Positions 44,696 to 53,363 of a stretch of 64,000 nucleotides of DNA are shown one piece after another (the stretch's first letter is position 1; each line of letters begins with the position of its first letter). The position numbers and the translations under genes were made by a program. Origin of the DNA: Acidomonas methanolica (lineage in GTDB: Bacteria; Pseudomonadota; Alphaproteobacteria; Acetobacterales; Acetobacteraceae); contig NZ_SLZN01000002.1 in NCBI RefSeq assembly GCF_004346035.1, positions 286,950 through 350,949 on the forward strand, in the 5' to 3' direction. The notes beneath the pieces are model-generated. The model was not told where the DNA came from. It ran no database searches and saw nothing but the letters and a program-made list of their open reading frames with translations.

Positions 44696-45406
44696 ATGCC
44701 ATTAAAGGAATTGAGCGCCGTGCTATCACAGATGCCTACTGACGCAAAGTGGCGCGCCGGTGCCCGGAATGTGGCGGTTCGGCGGAGGGTTGCCACGTTG
44801 TTTCTCATCGCTTCGCTCGTTTGCGCGCATCTCCCGCCCATCGGCGGAACGCGCCGGCTCGCGGCAGGGGCGTTGCTTGTGTCGCAAGGGTGTGCCACGG
44901 GTCTGGTGCTGGGATCCTGGTTTTCGGTGCCCCTGACGCTCCTCGCGCTGCCACTGGCGCTCCGATGGCCGGTCCTGGCCGTCGACGTTGACGGCGGCCT
45001 GATTTACGTCGTCGTTTTCGGCGGGTGTCTGCGTCTGTTCGCGCTGTCGCTCTGCCCCGGGCACGAACCGCTGATTTCGGCCCTCGCCCGGCGCGTCCAT
45101 GGCGCGTTGCGCCCGGATGTCGCGCGATACACGAGGTGGCTGACAGTATTCTGGAGCGTGTTTTTCGCACTGGCGCTGGCTGCACCGCCCTTTCTTTACG
45201 CGCTCGGTCCGCGGGGTGCGTGGCGCTGGCCGATGCGCGGCGGCTCGATCGGCTGCGTGCTGGTGCTCATGATCGCCGAGACCGGGGTAAGACGGATGAT
45301 TATCCGCGACTTCGCGCATGTCTCAATTAGAACGACCGTGGCGGCATTCCGTGATGCGACCGCACGCTCCGCCATACCCACGTGCCGCCCAGATGCAGAT
45401 ACATGA
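44696..45406 (+). CDS. COG4648-like membrane protein of the aryl-polyene cluster
   Basis: A 236-residue integral membrane protein with about five hydrophobic segments (RVATLFLIASLVCAHLPPIG through GGSIGCVLVLMIAETGVRRM). Membrane proteins of this size and type (COG4648) sit in most aryl-polyene clusters with no assigned reaction. It is the only cluster gene besides the edge lipoprotein on the plus strand, divergent from the ACP, and its 3' end overlaps the convergent glycosyltransferase by 80 bases. The start is uncertain: Met at 44696 or 44732; an earlier one at 44651 would overlap the ACP start. Confidence 0.7.
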   Translation: MPLKELSAVLSQMPTDAKWRAGARNVAVRRRVATLFLIASLVCAHLPPIGGTRRLAAGALLVSQGCATGLVLGSWFSVPLTLLALPLALRWPVLAVDVDGGLIYVVVFGGCLRLFALSLCPGHEPLISALARRVHGALRPDVARYTRWLTVFWSVFFALALAAPPFLYALGPRGAWRWPMRGGSIGCVLVLMIAETGVRRMIIRDFAHVSIRTTVAAFRDATARSAIPTCRPDADT

Positions 45407-46085
45407 AGCCGAGCCGGAGATTGTCGCGGCCATAGCGAAAATGCGATATCCCGCCCTCGGCGCGCGAAAGATAGTGCACCACTGTCGGCACGTTGATGGC
45501 CGGCACCCCACGCCAACACAGCCGCACGGCCAATTCCGGATCGAAATCGAAGCCCTTCATGAAACGCGAGGGACGCATCACGGCCAGCAGGTCGGCCAGC
45601 GGATAGACTCGAAACCCGAACAGGCAATCCCGCACCGCTCCGGCCGTCTTCAGCCTCGCCAACCCGTTGGCGATCTTCCGGCCCCAGACTCGTACAACAG
45701 GCGCATCGGCGCCGAAAACCGGCGCGCCGAGAATCATCGCCCCCGGATGTGCGCGGGAGCGTTCGATGAAGCCCCGGATCGCCTCGGGCGGGTGCTGCCC
45801 GTCCGCGTCCATGGTGAGCACATGGGTAAAGCCCCGCGCCGATGCCCGCAGGGCTCCGGCCAGCACCGCACTGCCTTTGCCCCCGTTGCGGACGCGGCGG
45901 ACGATCTCCAGCCCCGGATTGCCGGGGAGCAGCGAGGCCAGAGTCGCGTCGCTACCATCGGTGCTGCCGTCGATCACCACGATGACATCGGGCCATGCAC
46001 GCAGCACGCCCACGACCGTTTCCAGCAAGAGCGGGCCGGAATTATAGGATGGCATGAGAACGACGTGGCGGCAGGCAGACATCAT
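45327..46085 (-). CDS. Family 2 glycosyltransferase (GT2) of the aryl-polyene cluster
   Basis: A 252-residue GT-A fold glycosyltransferase. The nucleotide-binding start HVVLMPSYNSGPLLLETVVG leads to the metal-binding DXD as MDADGQHPPE, and the later FDPELAVRLCWRG gives the ED-like base. Two C-terminal amphipathic helices (LGFMYLHLGGTWVWRSVRSH) suggest membrane contact. Related GT2 proteins in aryl-polyene clusters link the polyene to a lipid-sugar core. It is the outermost gene of the minus-strand set and is separated from the others by the plus-strand membrane protein, so it has its own promoter. Confidence 0.88.
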   Translation of the reverse strand: MMSACRHVVLMPSYNSGPLLLETVVGVLRAWPDVIVVIDGSTDGSDATLASLLPGNPGLEIVRRVRNGGKGSAVLAGALRASARGFTHVLTMDADGQHPPEAIRGFIERSRAHPGAMILGAPVFGADAPVVRVWGRKIANGLARLKTAGAVRDCLFGFRVYPLADLLAVMRPSRFMKGFDFDPELAVRLCWRGVPAINVPTVVHYLSRAEGGISHFRYGRDNLRLGFMYLHLGGTWVWRSVRSHHGMPPRSF

Positions 46086-46303
46086 GAGGATATCTTAAAC
46101 GCAGGGTAGGCCCGAGACTATCCTGTGCAATCCGTCTATGAGAAACACGATATCCGCCCACATGGCCAGTTGGAGGGATCGAAGAACCGTTGGTTGATGC
46201 GCCTGGCTCCTGATTTCGGACTTTTGGTGTGTTGATTGATGGTTGCCATAGTGGCTTTTTATCTGCGTTTTGAGCGGATCGGGAGATATCATCCGCCAGG
46301 TTG

Positions 46304-46748
46304 CTACGCTGCGGCGTTCAACCTCTCGAGGAAGAGGAAGCGGCGCATATTGTAGACGATATTGGCCAGCCCGATCCTCATGGTGGCCCGGGTGATACCC
46401 ACGGTCCGGACGAACAAACCCATCTGCGATTTCTGGTCGGCAAAGACATGCTCGACGCGGGATCGGATCACCGACTTCCCCGCGTTGGACCGCTGGATAG
46501 GCCGGGGCATGGGCTTGAGATGCGGCTTTTTCCTGTGGACCTTCGAGACGAAACCCTCTTTGTCCATGAAGGCCTCATTGGCTTTCGAGCGATACGCGGT
46601 GTCGGCCCAGACGCCTGAGGCCGTATTGGTTTTGTCCAGCAAGCCCTCGCGCAGCCTGGCGCCATCACTGGCGGCGGCATCCGTCGCTTTCCATTTCCGG
46701 ATCAGTCGAAACTTCCGATCGATGGAAACATGCGATTTGTAGCCAAGG
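46304..46748 (-). mobile_element. IS5-family transposase remnant, 5' end missing
   Basis: The C-terminal two-thirds of an IS5-type DDE transposase. It starts at about LGYKSHVSIDRKFRLIRKWK, continues with the GVWADTAYRSKANEAFMDKE catalytic Asp region and SVIRSRVEHVFADQKSQMGL with the Glu, and ends ERLNAAA. No N-terminal part is present: its upstream end runs straight into a LytTR gene fragment at about 46749. Dead as it stands. It marks the right edge of the island carrying the aryl-polyene genes. Confidence 0.88.
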
Positions 46749-46985
46749 AACGGGATGGCGAGGCTCGTGCACATGACGCTGAGCGAGGCCATCGACGCCG
46801 TCAGCCCCACCGACGGACTCAAGACCCATCGTTCCTGGTGGGTTGCGCGTCATGCCGTCGAGCGCATCGAGGGCACTCCGCGCGCCATGCGCCTGCATCT
46901 GCGCGGCGGTGTTTCAGCGCCCGTCGCGCGCGGGGCTGTTGTCTTGCTCCGCGAAGCGGGCTGGCTCGGGGCTACGGCGGCGTAA
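46749..46985 (+). pseudogene. LytTR-type DNA-binding domain stub
   Basis: About 76 residues, ARLVHMTLSEAIDAVSPTDG and GLKTHRSWWVARHAVERIEG, match the second half of a LytTR DNA-binding domain, where the HRSWWVA strand is conserved. The reading frame runs to a natural stop, but the 5' part is gone, cut by the IS5-type remnant beside it. It is the remains of a membrane-anchored LytTR regulator gene interrupted at the island boundary. Recognition is by eye. Confidence 0.7.
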
Positions 46986-47016
46986 GCCAGTGTCGGCGAT
47001 GAGCGCCCCAGCAACC

Positions 47017-47712
47017 TCACGTCAGCCAACGCCAGATACCGGCTGGAATTCCGGATAACGGGATGTGCGCCCAGCTTGCCACTATCCACAGCACAAGCCC
47101 ACCCAGCAGGGAATATGCCCCGAACTGCCCGAACCGCGCCTTGCCCTGCACGATCGCCGCGAATGGCAGGTAGCTCGTCCGGCTTTTCCATGCGGCCCAC
47201 CCTGCCGGATCGAGGCGTGTTTTCTTGCGATCCTGCAGAAACGAACCGACGAGCGACAAGAAGACGATCGCGCCCGAGAGAATGATATTCCGGGTGATCG
47301 GCAGGATCAGGATATGGCTCGTGCCCCAAAGCGCGAAAGACCACATCATGGGATGGCGCGTGATGGCAAAGACGCCGTGCGCCTGCATGGTTGCCGCACT
47401 TCCCCCCGCACCCGGAAGGGCCGGATTGCGGATTAACGACCCCATAAGAAGGATCGAGGCCCCCAGCATCATCACGGTCGCCATTGCCCACAACCCGTTA
47501 CCGACTGGCCAGACAGGCGGCGTTGTCGGTGCTCGCATAAACGTCCAGATCATCGTCCCCAGCGTGATGGCGGCGATGGTCGAATAAAGGCCCGCAAACG
47601 CGGCTTCGCCCATCCAGCCGACCAGCATCCTGCGCAACGGGTGCGACAGCGCCAGATGCGTTGCAACGAACGCGATGGCGGCTACCAGTAGCAGAACTGA
47701 TCCATCCCTCAT
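47017..47712 (-). CDS. NnrU-family membrane protein
   Basis: A 231-residue inner-membrane protein of the NnrU group, related in shape to isoprenylcysteine methyltransferase-like membrane proteins. About six hydrophobic segments are visible, beginning VLLLVAAIAFVATHLALSHP. The family motif HGVFAITRHPMMWSFALWGT (with R-H-P) is clear, followed by FLQDRKKTRL. NnrU proteins occur beside nitrite/nitric oxide reduction genes and beside carotenoid oxygenase genes; the neighbouring TetR gene and carotenoid-oxygenase stub fit the second setting. Biochemical function is not known. Confidence 0.85.
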   Translation of the reverse strand: MRDGSVLLLVAAIAFVATHLALSHPLRRMLVGWMGEAAFAGLYSTIAAITLGTMIWTFMRAPTTPPVWPVGNGLWAMATVMMLGASILLMGSLIRNPALPGAGGSAATMQAHGVFAITRHPMMWSFALWGTSHILILPITRNIILSGAIVFLSLVGSFLQDRKKTRLDPAGWAAWKSRTSYLPFAAIVQGKARFGQFGAYSLLGGLVLWIVASWAHIPLSGIPAGIWRWLT

Positions 47713-47779
47713 GATCGCATACCTCCGGGAAATATCAGACCATCGTGTCGGCAGCGTCTTGGCGTTGCGATGGAAATCG

Positions 47780-48337
47780 TCAGCGGAAAACCTGTTCCAG
47801 AAACGCGTCGATCGTCTGCGGGCTGTCTGCGGGGATCAGCCCGCTCAACATCCCGTCTATGGCGAGCGTGGCCACCCCATGCACCTTGCCCCACAGACCG
47901 ACCATCATAGCCGCGCGATCCGCGCCCGGCGTCGCCTGTGCGAGGCCCGCCAGACATGCGAAGGCGCGTCCCGACGCGGCGCGCAAGCCTGGATCCTGCC
48001 GGTCGATCGCATCGCTGCGGAACATCAGGGTAAACAGCCCCGGATTGGCAATCGCGAAGCGCACATAGGCCAGGGCAACATCGCGGGGCTGCACCGCATG
48101 TTCGGGCGCCATGACTTCGGCGAGTTCCGTGAAACCAATGGCCGCCAGTGCACTCAGCAGGCCGGTCAGGTTGCCGAAATGCGGGGCGGCGGCGGTTGCC
48201 GAAACCCCGGCGTGACGCGTGATCGCGCGCAGCTTCAGGGCGGCAACCCCATCCTGTTCCAGCATCGACCGGGCCGAAAAAAGCAGGGCCGTCGGCAGGT
48301 CGCCGTGGTGATAGGGCGTTTTGGCGGGTTCGATCAT
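47780..48337 (-). CDS. TetR/AcrR-family transcriptional regulator
   Basis: A 185-residue repressor-type regulator. The N-terminal helix-turn-helix is YHHGDLPTALLFSARSMLEQ and GVAALKLRAITRHAGVSATA, then AAPHFGNLTGLLSALAAIG. The C-terminal ligand domain (about 80-180) fits the WHG/TetR_C group. It is divergent from the carotenoid-oxygenase stub, with two matching half-sites in between, so that gene was probably its target. It lies upstream of the NnrU gene on the same strand. Effector unknown. Confidence 0.88.
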   Translation of the reverse strand: MIEPAKTPYHHGDLPTALLFSARSMLEQDGVAALKLRAITRHAGVSATAAAPHFGNLTGLLSALAAIGFTELAEVMAPEHAVQPRDVALAYVRFAIANPGLFTLMFRSDAIDRQDPGLRAASGRAFACLAGLAQATPGADRAAMMVGLWGKVHGVATLAIDGMLSGLIPADSPQTIDAFLEQVFR

Positions 48338-48361
48338 CAGCGCATCGGAGCCTCCGCCTTA

Positions 48362-48427
48362 TCTTTACGATGTAAAATTTCTCTTGGCCAGATTTTCCGC
48401 ACGGACGATTCTTTACGCCGCAAAGAA
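48362..48427. promoter_or_regulatory. Candidate TetR operators
   Basis: The 8-base word TCTTTACG occurs at 48362-48369 and again at 48410-48417, each inside a palindrome: TTTAC-GAT-GTAAA (48364-48376) and TTCTTT-ACGCCGC-AAAGAA (48409-48427). They fill the gap between the TetR gene and the carotenoid-oxygenase stub. Confidence 0.5.
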
Positions 48428-48437
48428 AGAGGCCGGC

Positions 48438-48554
48438 ATGTTGACCGACCACGAACCGATCGCCCACGACGTGCACGTTGAAGCGCTGACAATCGACGGT
48501 GCCCTCCCGCCTGAACTCTGCGGCACGCTGTACCGTAACGGCCCCAATCCAGCG
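48438..48554 (+). pseudogene. N-terminal stub of a carotenoid oxygenase
   Basis: About 39 residues remain: MLTDHEPIAHDVHVEALTID followed by GALPPELCGTLYRNGPNPA, the diagnostic N-terminal motif of carotenoid cleavage oxygenases. The catalytic four-histidine propeller is missing: homology stops near 48554, where an IS256-family fragment begins. It was likely the target gene of the neighbouring TetR. The stub cannot encode an active enzyme. Confidence 0.8.
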
Positions 48555-48557
48555 GAG

Positions 48558-49124
48558 GGAACAAAGCCTGCGCACAGGTTTCTCGGAGCAGGCAGGCTGA
48601 CGACGCGTCCCCTTCCGCCGTGTCCATGAGCGTGGCCCGCTTCGGCAGCGTGGGTCGCATCTGGTCCGCAACCGGGCCTTGACCGTGGCGATGAAGGCCG
48701 CGACCACCCTGCGGCGGCTCTTGCCGGCACGGGCGAGCGCATTGCGCTGGAATTGCTCCGGATCGCGCTGCCGGATTGGTGGACAGGACCCGGGCCATAG
48801 CCGCATCGCTGATTGCCAGCTTCACGCCCGAGAGGCCGCGGCGGACTGGATCGGGGAGAAACGCCATCCGGAACGGCTCGGCCCCGAAAGCCCCAAGCGC
48901 CATGCCCGGCACTTCACGGCGGCCGTCGGTGTTCACGCCCACGGCAATCGTCACGGCAACGGAGACGATCCGACTTCCTTGGCGCAGCTTGAGATATGTC
49001 GCGTCGATCCAGAGGCAGGGCCATTCGCCCTCGATCGGGCGGGTGAGGAAAGCATCGACCCGTTCGTCGATCTCTTCGCAGAGCCGGCTGACCTGGCTCC
49101 CGGAAGGCGAATGGCACGCGACGC
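48558..49124 (-). mobile_element. IS256-family (Mutator) transposase remnant
   Basis: Minus-strand sequence encodes an inner part of an IS256-type transposase: SQVSRLCEEIDERVDAFLTR, then PIEGEWPCLWIDATYLKLRQ with the catalytic Asp, then VGVNTDGRREVPGMALGAFG and GLSGVKLAISDA. After this the frame is lost and pieces of the downstream domain follow in other frames. Both ends of the element are missing. It separates the carotenoid-oxygenase stub from fecR and must be inactive. Confidence 0.85.
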
Positions 49125-50078
49125 TTACGGCCTGTGGAGCAGCAGGATACCGGCTGGCAGATGCGTCACCGTCATTCCGGCTGTCGCAGCAATGGTCGTG
49201 ATGGCCGCGTCCGCCTGATCGATACGAAAGGCGCCGCTGATGCGGGGCGTTTCCACATCGTTGGCCAGGACATAGACCCGACCCCGCCGGTATCGTGCAA
49301 TGGCCGCGATGGCTTCGTGGATCGGCGCGTTGTCCAGAATGAGATCACCATGTGCCCAGGCGGCGATCTCTTCCGCCGCGATGCCGTGTTCGACCGGGGC
49401 GATCCTGCCGTCGGTATAGCTCGTGCGGTCCCCGGCCTCCAGCCTGACTGCGGTCGGGGCGCCACGCGGCGCATGAACGTCCACGACGCCGCGCGCGACC
49501 GTCACGCGAACACGCGCCTCTTCCCGGCGCACCTCGAACACGGTTCCCACATCCTCCGTCGCCCCATCCCGCGCCACCACCCGGAAGGAGCGGCGCGGAT
49601 CGTGCTTTACCTCGAACAGCGCGTTACCCTTCAGCAGCGTGATCGTCCGGGCCGACGCGGTGTAGCGCGTGGCGATGGCGGTATCGCTGTCGAGAATGGC
49701 GCGCGATCCGTCGGCCAGCGTCAGCGTCTTTATTGTGATTCCTGTCCATTGATCGGCCCTGAGCCAGATCGAGGCGACCGGGGCATACAGCACGAGAGCC
49801 AACGCAACCATGGCGGCGCTGCCGAGGAACAGGCCCCGACGCAGGTGGCGTCTCCGGCCCAGCCGTTGCCATGTGCCCCGCGTGATGCGATCCTGTTCCG
49901 GCGTGACGTGAAGCGCGCGCCACAGCGCCCGCTCCTGCTCGAAGACCGCGTTGTGCTCCGGGGATGCCGCACGCCACTCCCGGAATGCGCTCAGTTCCTC
50001 GGCCGTCATGGCGCCGGACGCCATCCGGACGATCCAGCGGCGCGCCGTTTCCGCGATATCGTGCGGTTCGTCTGTCAC
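49125..50078 (-). CDS. fecR: FecR/PupR-family anti-sigma sensor protein
   Basis: An inner-membrane signal transducer of 317 residues that holds the sigma factor inactive and passes on receptor occupancy. The N-terminal DUF4880-like domain (IAETARRWIVRMASGAMTAE, FREWRAASPEHNAVFEQERA) faces the cytosol. One helix is near LGSAAMVALALVLYAPVASI. The periplasmic FecR domain follows (LTLADGSRAILDSDTAIATR to VVDVHA), and the C-terminal STN-like secretin domain (about 230-317) would contact the receptor's STN domain. It follows the ECF sigma gene on the same strand. Confidence 0.93.
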   Translation of the reverse strand: MTDEPHDIAETARRWIVRMASGAMTAEELSAFREWRAASPEHNAVFEQERALWRALHVTPEQDRITRGTWQRLGRRRHLRRGLFLGSAAMVALALVLYAPVASIWLRADQWTGITIKTLTLADGSRAILDSDTAIATRYTASARTITLLKGNALFEVKHDPRRSFRVVARDGATEDVGTVFEVRREEARVRVTVARGVVDVHAPRGAPTAVRLEAGDRTSYTDGRIAPVEHGIAAEEIAAWAHGDLILDNAPIHEAIAAIARYRRGRVYVLANDVETPRISGAFRIDQADAAITTIAATAGMTVTHLPAGILLLHRP

Positions 50079-50165
50079 ATAGTGCCCTTCGCCGTGTCTC
50101 CGCCCCTCTTTCTGGGACGGATGACTGTCGCACGATTTAACAGACGATCCATTGAACCGGGAAGA

Positions 50166-50669
50166 TCAGCCCGATCGAGATGACGAAATGATGTCCAGCG
50201 CGCGGCAAATATGGCGGCTGACAAGCGCGATGGACCGGCCCATGCGCGCGGCGATCTCCTTCTGGGGGACGCCATGGAAGCGGTTGAGCGTGAAGATGGT
50301 TCTCATCGGTTCCGGAAGGGCCGCGACGGCTTTTTCGAGCGCCTCCAGCTCGTGCCGGGCGAACAGAGCGCGTTCGGGCGACGGCGTGTCGTCCTCGATC
50401 CAGAGAAGGTCATGGATGTCGCTCTGGACTTCCTCGCGCCGTCTGACCTGCCGGGCATAGTCGACCGCAAGATTGGACGCGAGGCGATAGAGGAAGGCAC
50501 GCGGATTGACGATGTCCGCCGCGTTCTCGATGCGTCGGATCTTCTCGAACAGGGACTGTACCGCATCCTCGGCCGTCTCCGGGTTGCGGACGATCCTCTG
50601 GATGACGTTGAGCAGTTTCGGCCGTTCCGCGGAAATCAGGTCCGTCAAAACCGCGATGTTGTCCTGCAT
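50166..50669 (-). CDS. fecI: FecI-like ECF sigma factor
   Basis: An extracytoplasmic-function sigma factor of 167 residues that turns on the iron-transport genes when released by FecR. Region 2 is QRIVRNPETAEDAVQSLFEK and RAFLYRLASNLAVDYARQVR. Region 4 is LPEPMRTIFTLNRFHGVPQK then EIAARMGRSIALVSRHICRA, the -35 recognition helix. The start MQDNIAVL at 50669 has an AGGTGG ribosome site; a longer frame from 50729 would translate across the Fur-like box. The sigma and anti-sigma genes are divergent from the receptor. Confidence 0.93.
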   Translation of the reverse strand: MQDNIAVLTDLISAERPKLLNVIQRIVRNPETAEDAVQSLFEKIRRIENAADIVNPRAFLYRLASNLAVDYARQVRRREEVQSDIHDLLWIEDDTPSPERALFARHELEALEKAVAALPEPMRTIFTLNRFHGVPQKEIAARMGRSIALVSRHICRALDIISSSRSG

Positions 50670-50713
50670 GACGCGCCACCTGTCCGATGCTCTTTCCCGC
50701 CTCCTACCATTCA

Positions 50714-50728
50714 TGAGAATGATTCGCA
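50714..50728. promoter_or_regulatory. Fur-box-like site upstream of the sigma gene
   Basis: TGAGAAT-G-ATTCGCA matches the 7-1-7 Fur consensus (TGATAAT-N-ATTATCA) at 11 of 14 positions. It lies 45-59 bases upstream of the preferred sigma start. Iron repression of fecI is standard in FecIR systems; binding is not shown here. Confidence 0.5.
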
Positions 50729-50894
50729 AATCCGTCTGACGTGACAGCTGTTCCGCTCGGTCGACGAAACCATCAGCCTCACTTCCCGAGCGAAGGGCAA
50801 AAAAAAGAGCGTGGCAGGTGTAGAGAACGGCGCCGCTGCGTCGTCATAGGTCTGTGCTTATTAAGAATACGTTTCATTTGCAGCGAGGAAAATT

Positions 50895-53363
50895 TTGGTG
50901 ACAGCCCATGAGCGCCATCGCGGAATCAGATCACTCTCGCGGCTTTACGCCTTTGCCCTGCTGACGGGTTCTTGCCTCGCGGGTCCAGGAGTCCGCGCGG
51001 CTGAAGGGCCAATTGCCCCCTCGCCCCCTGCGGCGATCCGGCATTTCTCGATCCCGGCCCAGCCTCTGCAAAGCGCGTTGCAGGCGTATCTTCGGCAAAC
51101 CGGTGTTCAGGTCGCCTATCCGACGGCCGAAGCGAGAGCCGTCAGCAGTGCTACCGTGACGGGTGACTTCACGCCTCAGGAAGGACTATCCCGCCTGCTG
51201 AACGGAACGGGCCTGACCTACCGTTTCACAAGCGCGAACAGTGCGATGCTCGGCAAGGCGTCTTCCGCCATTACGCTTGGTCCGGTGCGCGTTGGGGGCA
51301 CCGTGAGGTCATCTGGCGGGGATGCACAATCCGCCTACGGTCCCGGCGTGGGTTTCGTCGCCACGCGGAGCGCGTCGGCCACCCGGACCGATACGCCGCT
51401 GATCGAAACGCCGAAATCGGTCTATGTCGTGACGCGCAAGCAGATGGACGATCTGCAGCCGCTCACGATCGGTGCGGCGTTGCGCTATACGCCGGGCGTG
51501 GTCAGTCTGAGCTCCAATGACAGCACGCCTTCGGCCAGTCTGTTCCAGCCTGTGCATCAGCGTGGTTTCGAATCCTACACCTTCGTGGACGGGCTTCTGA
51601 ATGGCACCTCCGTGAGCGATCCCTTCTTTCTGGACCGGATCGAAGCCTTGAGTGGTCCGTCGTCGGTTATGTATGGGCAGGCCAATCCCGGCGGCCTCAT
51701 CAACATGACGCTCAAACGCCCGACCGAGCGGGCGCAAGGGCAGGCGAATGTGGGTTTTGGCAATTACGACCGTTATGAGGGGCAAGTCGATTTCAGTGGC
51801 CCGCTCAATAAAAGCCGGACCTTGCTTTATCGGCTGATCGGTGTGGGTATCACTCAGGGATCGCAGACCCGATACAATCATTACAAGCGATTGGCTGCGC
51901 AGGGTGATCTTGAATGGAAGATTGATAGAAAGACCGATCTTACCATTATCGGGCAGTTTTCCTACGATCCTCAAAGCTGGAGTCCCTGGATCGGCGTTCC
52001 TGCTTACGGAAGTCTCATAAAAAGTCCGACCGGACGTATTCCGGTCTCAACATTTTATGGCGACCCGGCTTTCAACGAAAACTGGGATCGGGAATATATG
52101 CTGGAAGCTATCTTCCATCATGAGTTCACGAGAAACCTCCAATTCAATATGACGGCGCGGTTTGACGCACAAAGTGGCGGAACTTGCAGCCTGATGGCTG
52201 GAGCCGTGAATATTGCCAGGAATACGATCGCACGATCGGCGTTTTGTAATAGTCATATTGGTGGGCGTTCGTCGCAGATGACGGCCAATCTCAGTTACAA
52301 ACTGCGCACGGGACCGGTGTCCCATTCCTTTCTCGTCGGCGTCGATTATCGCGGGCAATGGGCTAAAGGCAACTGGGCATTTGCTACGGCACCTGCGGCA
52401 AGCATTACCAATCCCATCTATAATCAATATACATACGTCGATTATTTTCAGGCGACAAATGGCAAATCCAGATGGGCCAAATATGCGTATTGGCAGGACG
52501 GCATCTATTTTCAGGATCAGATCAAATGGCGTCGTTTCTACGTAACGCTCGCCGGACGTCAGGACTGGAACGGGTATGGCACTCTTTTCAATCGACCCTT
52601 CACATGGAATGCAGGGATCAACTATGTTTCCAGTATCGGGCTCGCGCCCTATTTCAACTATGCGAAATCTTTCATGCCGCAGATTGGAAAAGTGTATAGC
52701 GCGGGAAATATCATACAGCCTGATCCATTGAATGGGCATCAATGGGAAGTTGGATTGAAATACCAGATTCCGCACACCCAGTCCCTTTTGACCGCTGCCT
52801 ATTACGATCTGGCCGAAAACAATGTTCTGGTGAGCAATCCGGACTTTCCACAATATAGCAGTGAAATCGGGCAGGTGAGGTCGAAGGGTGTCGAATTTTC
52901 GGCTCATGCCAATCTGGCGCAGGGTCTGGACCTGATCCTGAACTACACATGGAACCGGGTCTATAACTCCCGCACCACGCTGACAGGGCAGACGATCGGC
53001 GGCCAGACGGTCTCTCTGGCCGGCAAGCGTCTGGTCCAACAGCCGACGAACGCCGCATCGGGCCTCCTCGATTATACACTACCGAAAGATCTCGTGCCGG
53101 GTTTATCCGTGAATTTTGGGGTTCGGTATCAGGGAAAAAGCTGGGCGGATCAGGCCAATTCATTCCGGAATCCCTCCTTTATTCTATTTGACATGGGGTT
53201 TAGCTGGGATGCGGGACAGGTGTTCAAATCGGCCAAGGGTCTTAATGTCAGGCTGAGCATGACCAATTTCGCCAATAATACCTATGTTCAGTGCGGGAGT
53301 GCCCGGTTCTGTCATTATGGCGATCAGCGCATCGCGTATGGGACGATCGGCTATCATTTTTGA
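50895..53363 (+). CDS. TonB-dependent siderophore receptor with STN signalling domain
   Basis: An outer-membrane ferric-siderophore receptor of 822 residues. The signal sequence ends near residue 37. An STN domain (about 48-115) reads IRHFSIPAQPLQSALQAYLR and FTPQEGLSRLLNGTGLTYRF; this talks to FecR. The plug (about 165-285) contains IETPKSVYVVTRKQMDDLQP and YGQANPGGLINMTLKRP. The barrel ends QRIAYGTIGYHF with the terminal Phe. The C-terminal FCHYGDQR pattern is like ferrichrome/ferrioxamine-type receptors. The GTG start is preceded by an A/G-rich ribosome site. Divergent from the sigma gene. Base composition is more AT-rich in the barrel (about 52,000-52,900), suggesting recent acquisition. 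Confidence 0.92.
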   Translation: MVTAHERHRGIRSLSRLYAFALLTGSCLAGPGVRAAEGPIAPSPPAAIRHFSIPAQPLQSALQAYLRQTGVQVAYPTAEARAVSSATVTGDFTPQEGLSRLLNGTGLTYRFTSANSAMLGKASSAITLGPVRVGGTVRSSGGDAQSAYGPGVGFVATRSASATRTDTPLIETPKSVYVVTRKQMDDLQPLTIGAALRYTPGVVSLSSNDSTPSASLFQPVHQRGFESYTFVDGLLNGTSVSDPFFLDRIEALSGPSSVMYGQANPGGLINMTLKRPTERAQGQANVGFGNYDRYEGQVDFSGPLNKSRTLLYRLIGVGITQGSQTRYNHYKRLAAQGDLEWKIDRKTDLTIIGQFSYDPQSWSPWIGVPAYGSLIKSPTGRIPVSTFYGDPAFNENWDREYMLEAIFHHEFTRNLQFNMTARFDAQSGGTCSLMAGAVNIARNTIARSAFCNSHIGGRSSQMTANLSYKLRTGPVSHSFLVGVDYRGQWAKGNWAFATAPAASITNPIYNQYTYVDYFQATNGKSRWAKYAYWQDGIYFQDQIKWRRFYVTLAGRQDWNGYGTLFNRPFTWNAGINYVSSIGLAPYFNYAKSFMPQIGKVYSAGNIIQPDPLNGHQWEVGLKYQIPHTQSLLTAAYYDLAENNVLVSNPDFPQYSSEIGQVRSKGVEFSAHANLAQGLDLILNYTWNRVYNSRTTLTGQTIGGQTVSLAGKRLVQQPTNAASGLLDYTLPKDLVPGLSVNFGVRYQGKSWADQANSFRNPSFILFDMGFSWDAGQVFKSAKGLNVRLSMTNFANNTYVQCGSARFCHYGDQRIAYGTIGYHF

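Noticed and set aside
46086..47016. Direct-repeat copy of the tRNA-Gln 3' end as the right attachment site
   Set aside because: I looked for the GGTTCGAATCC..CCCCCA segment and did not see it; the right boundary of the island may be lost or lie elsewhere.
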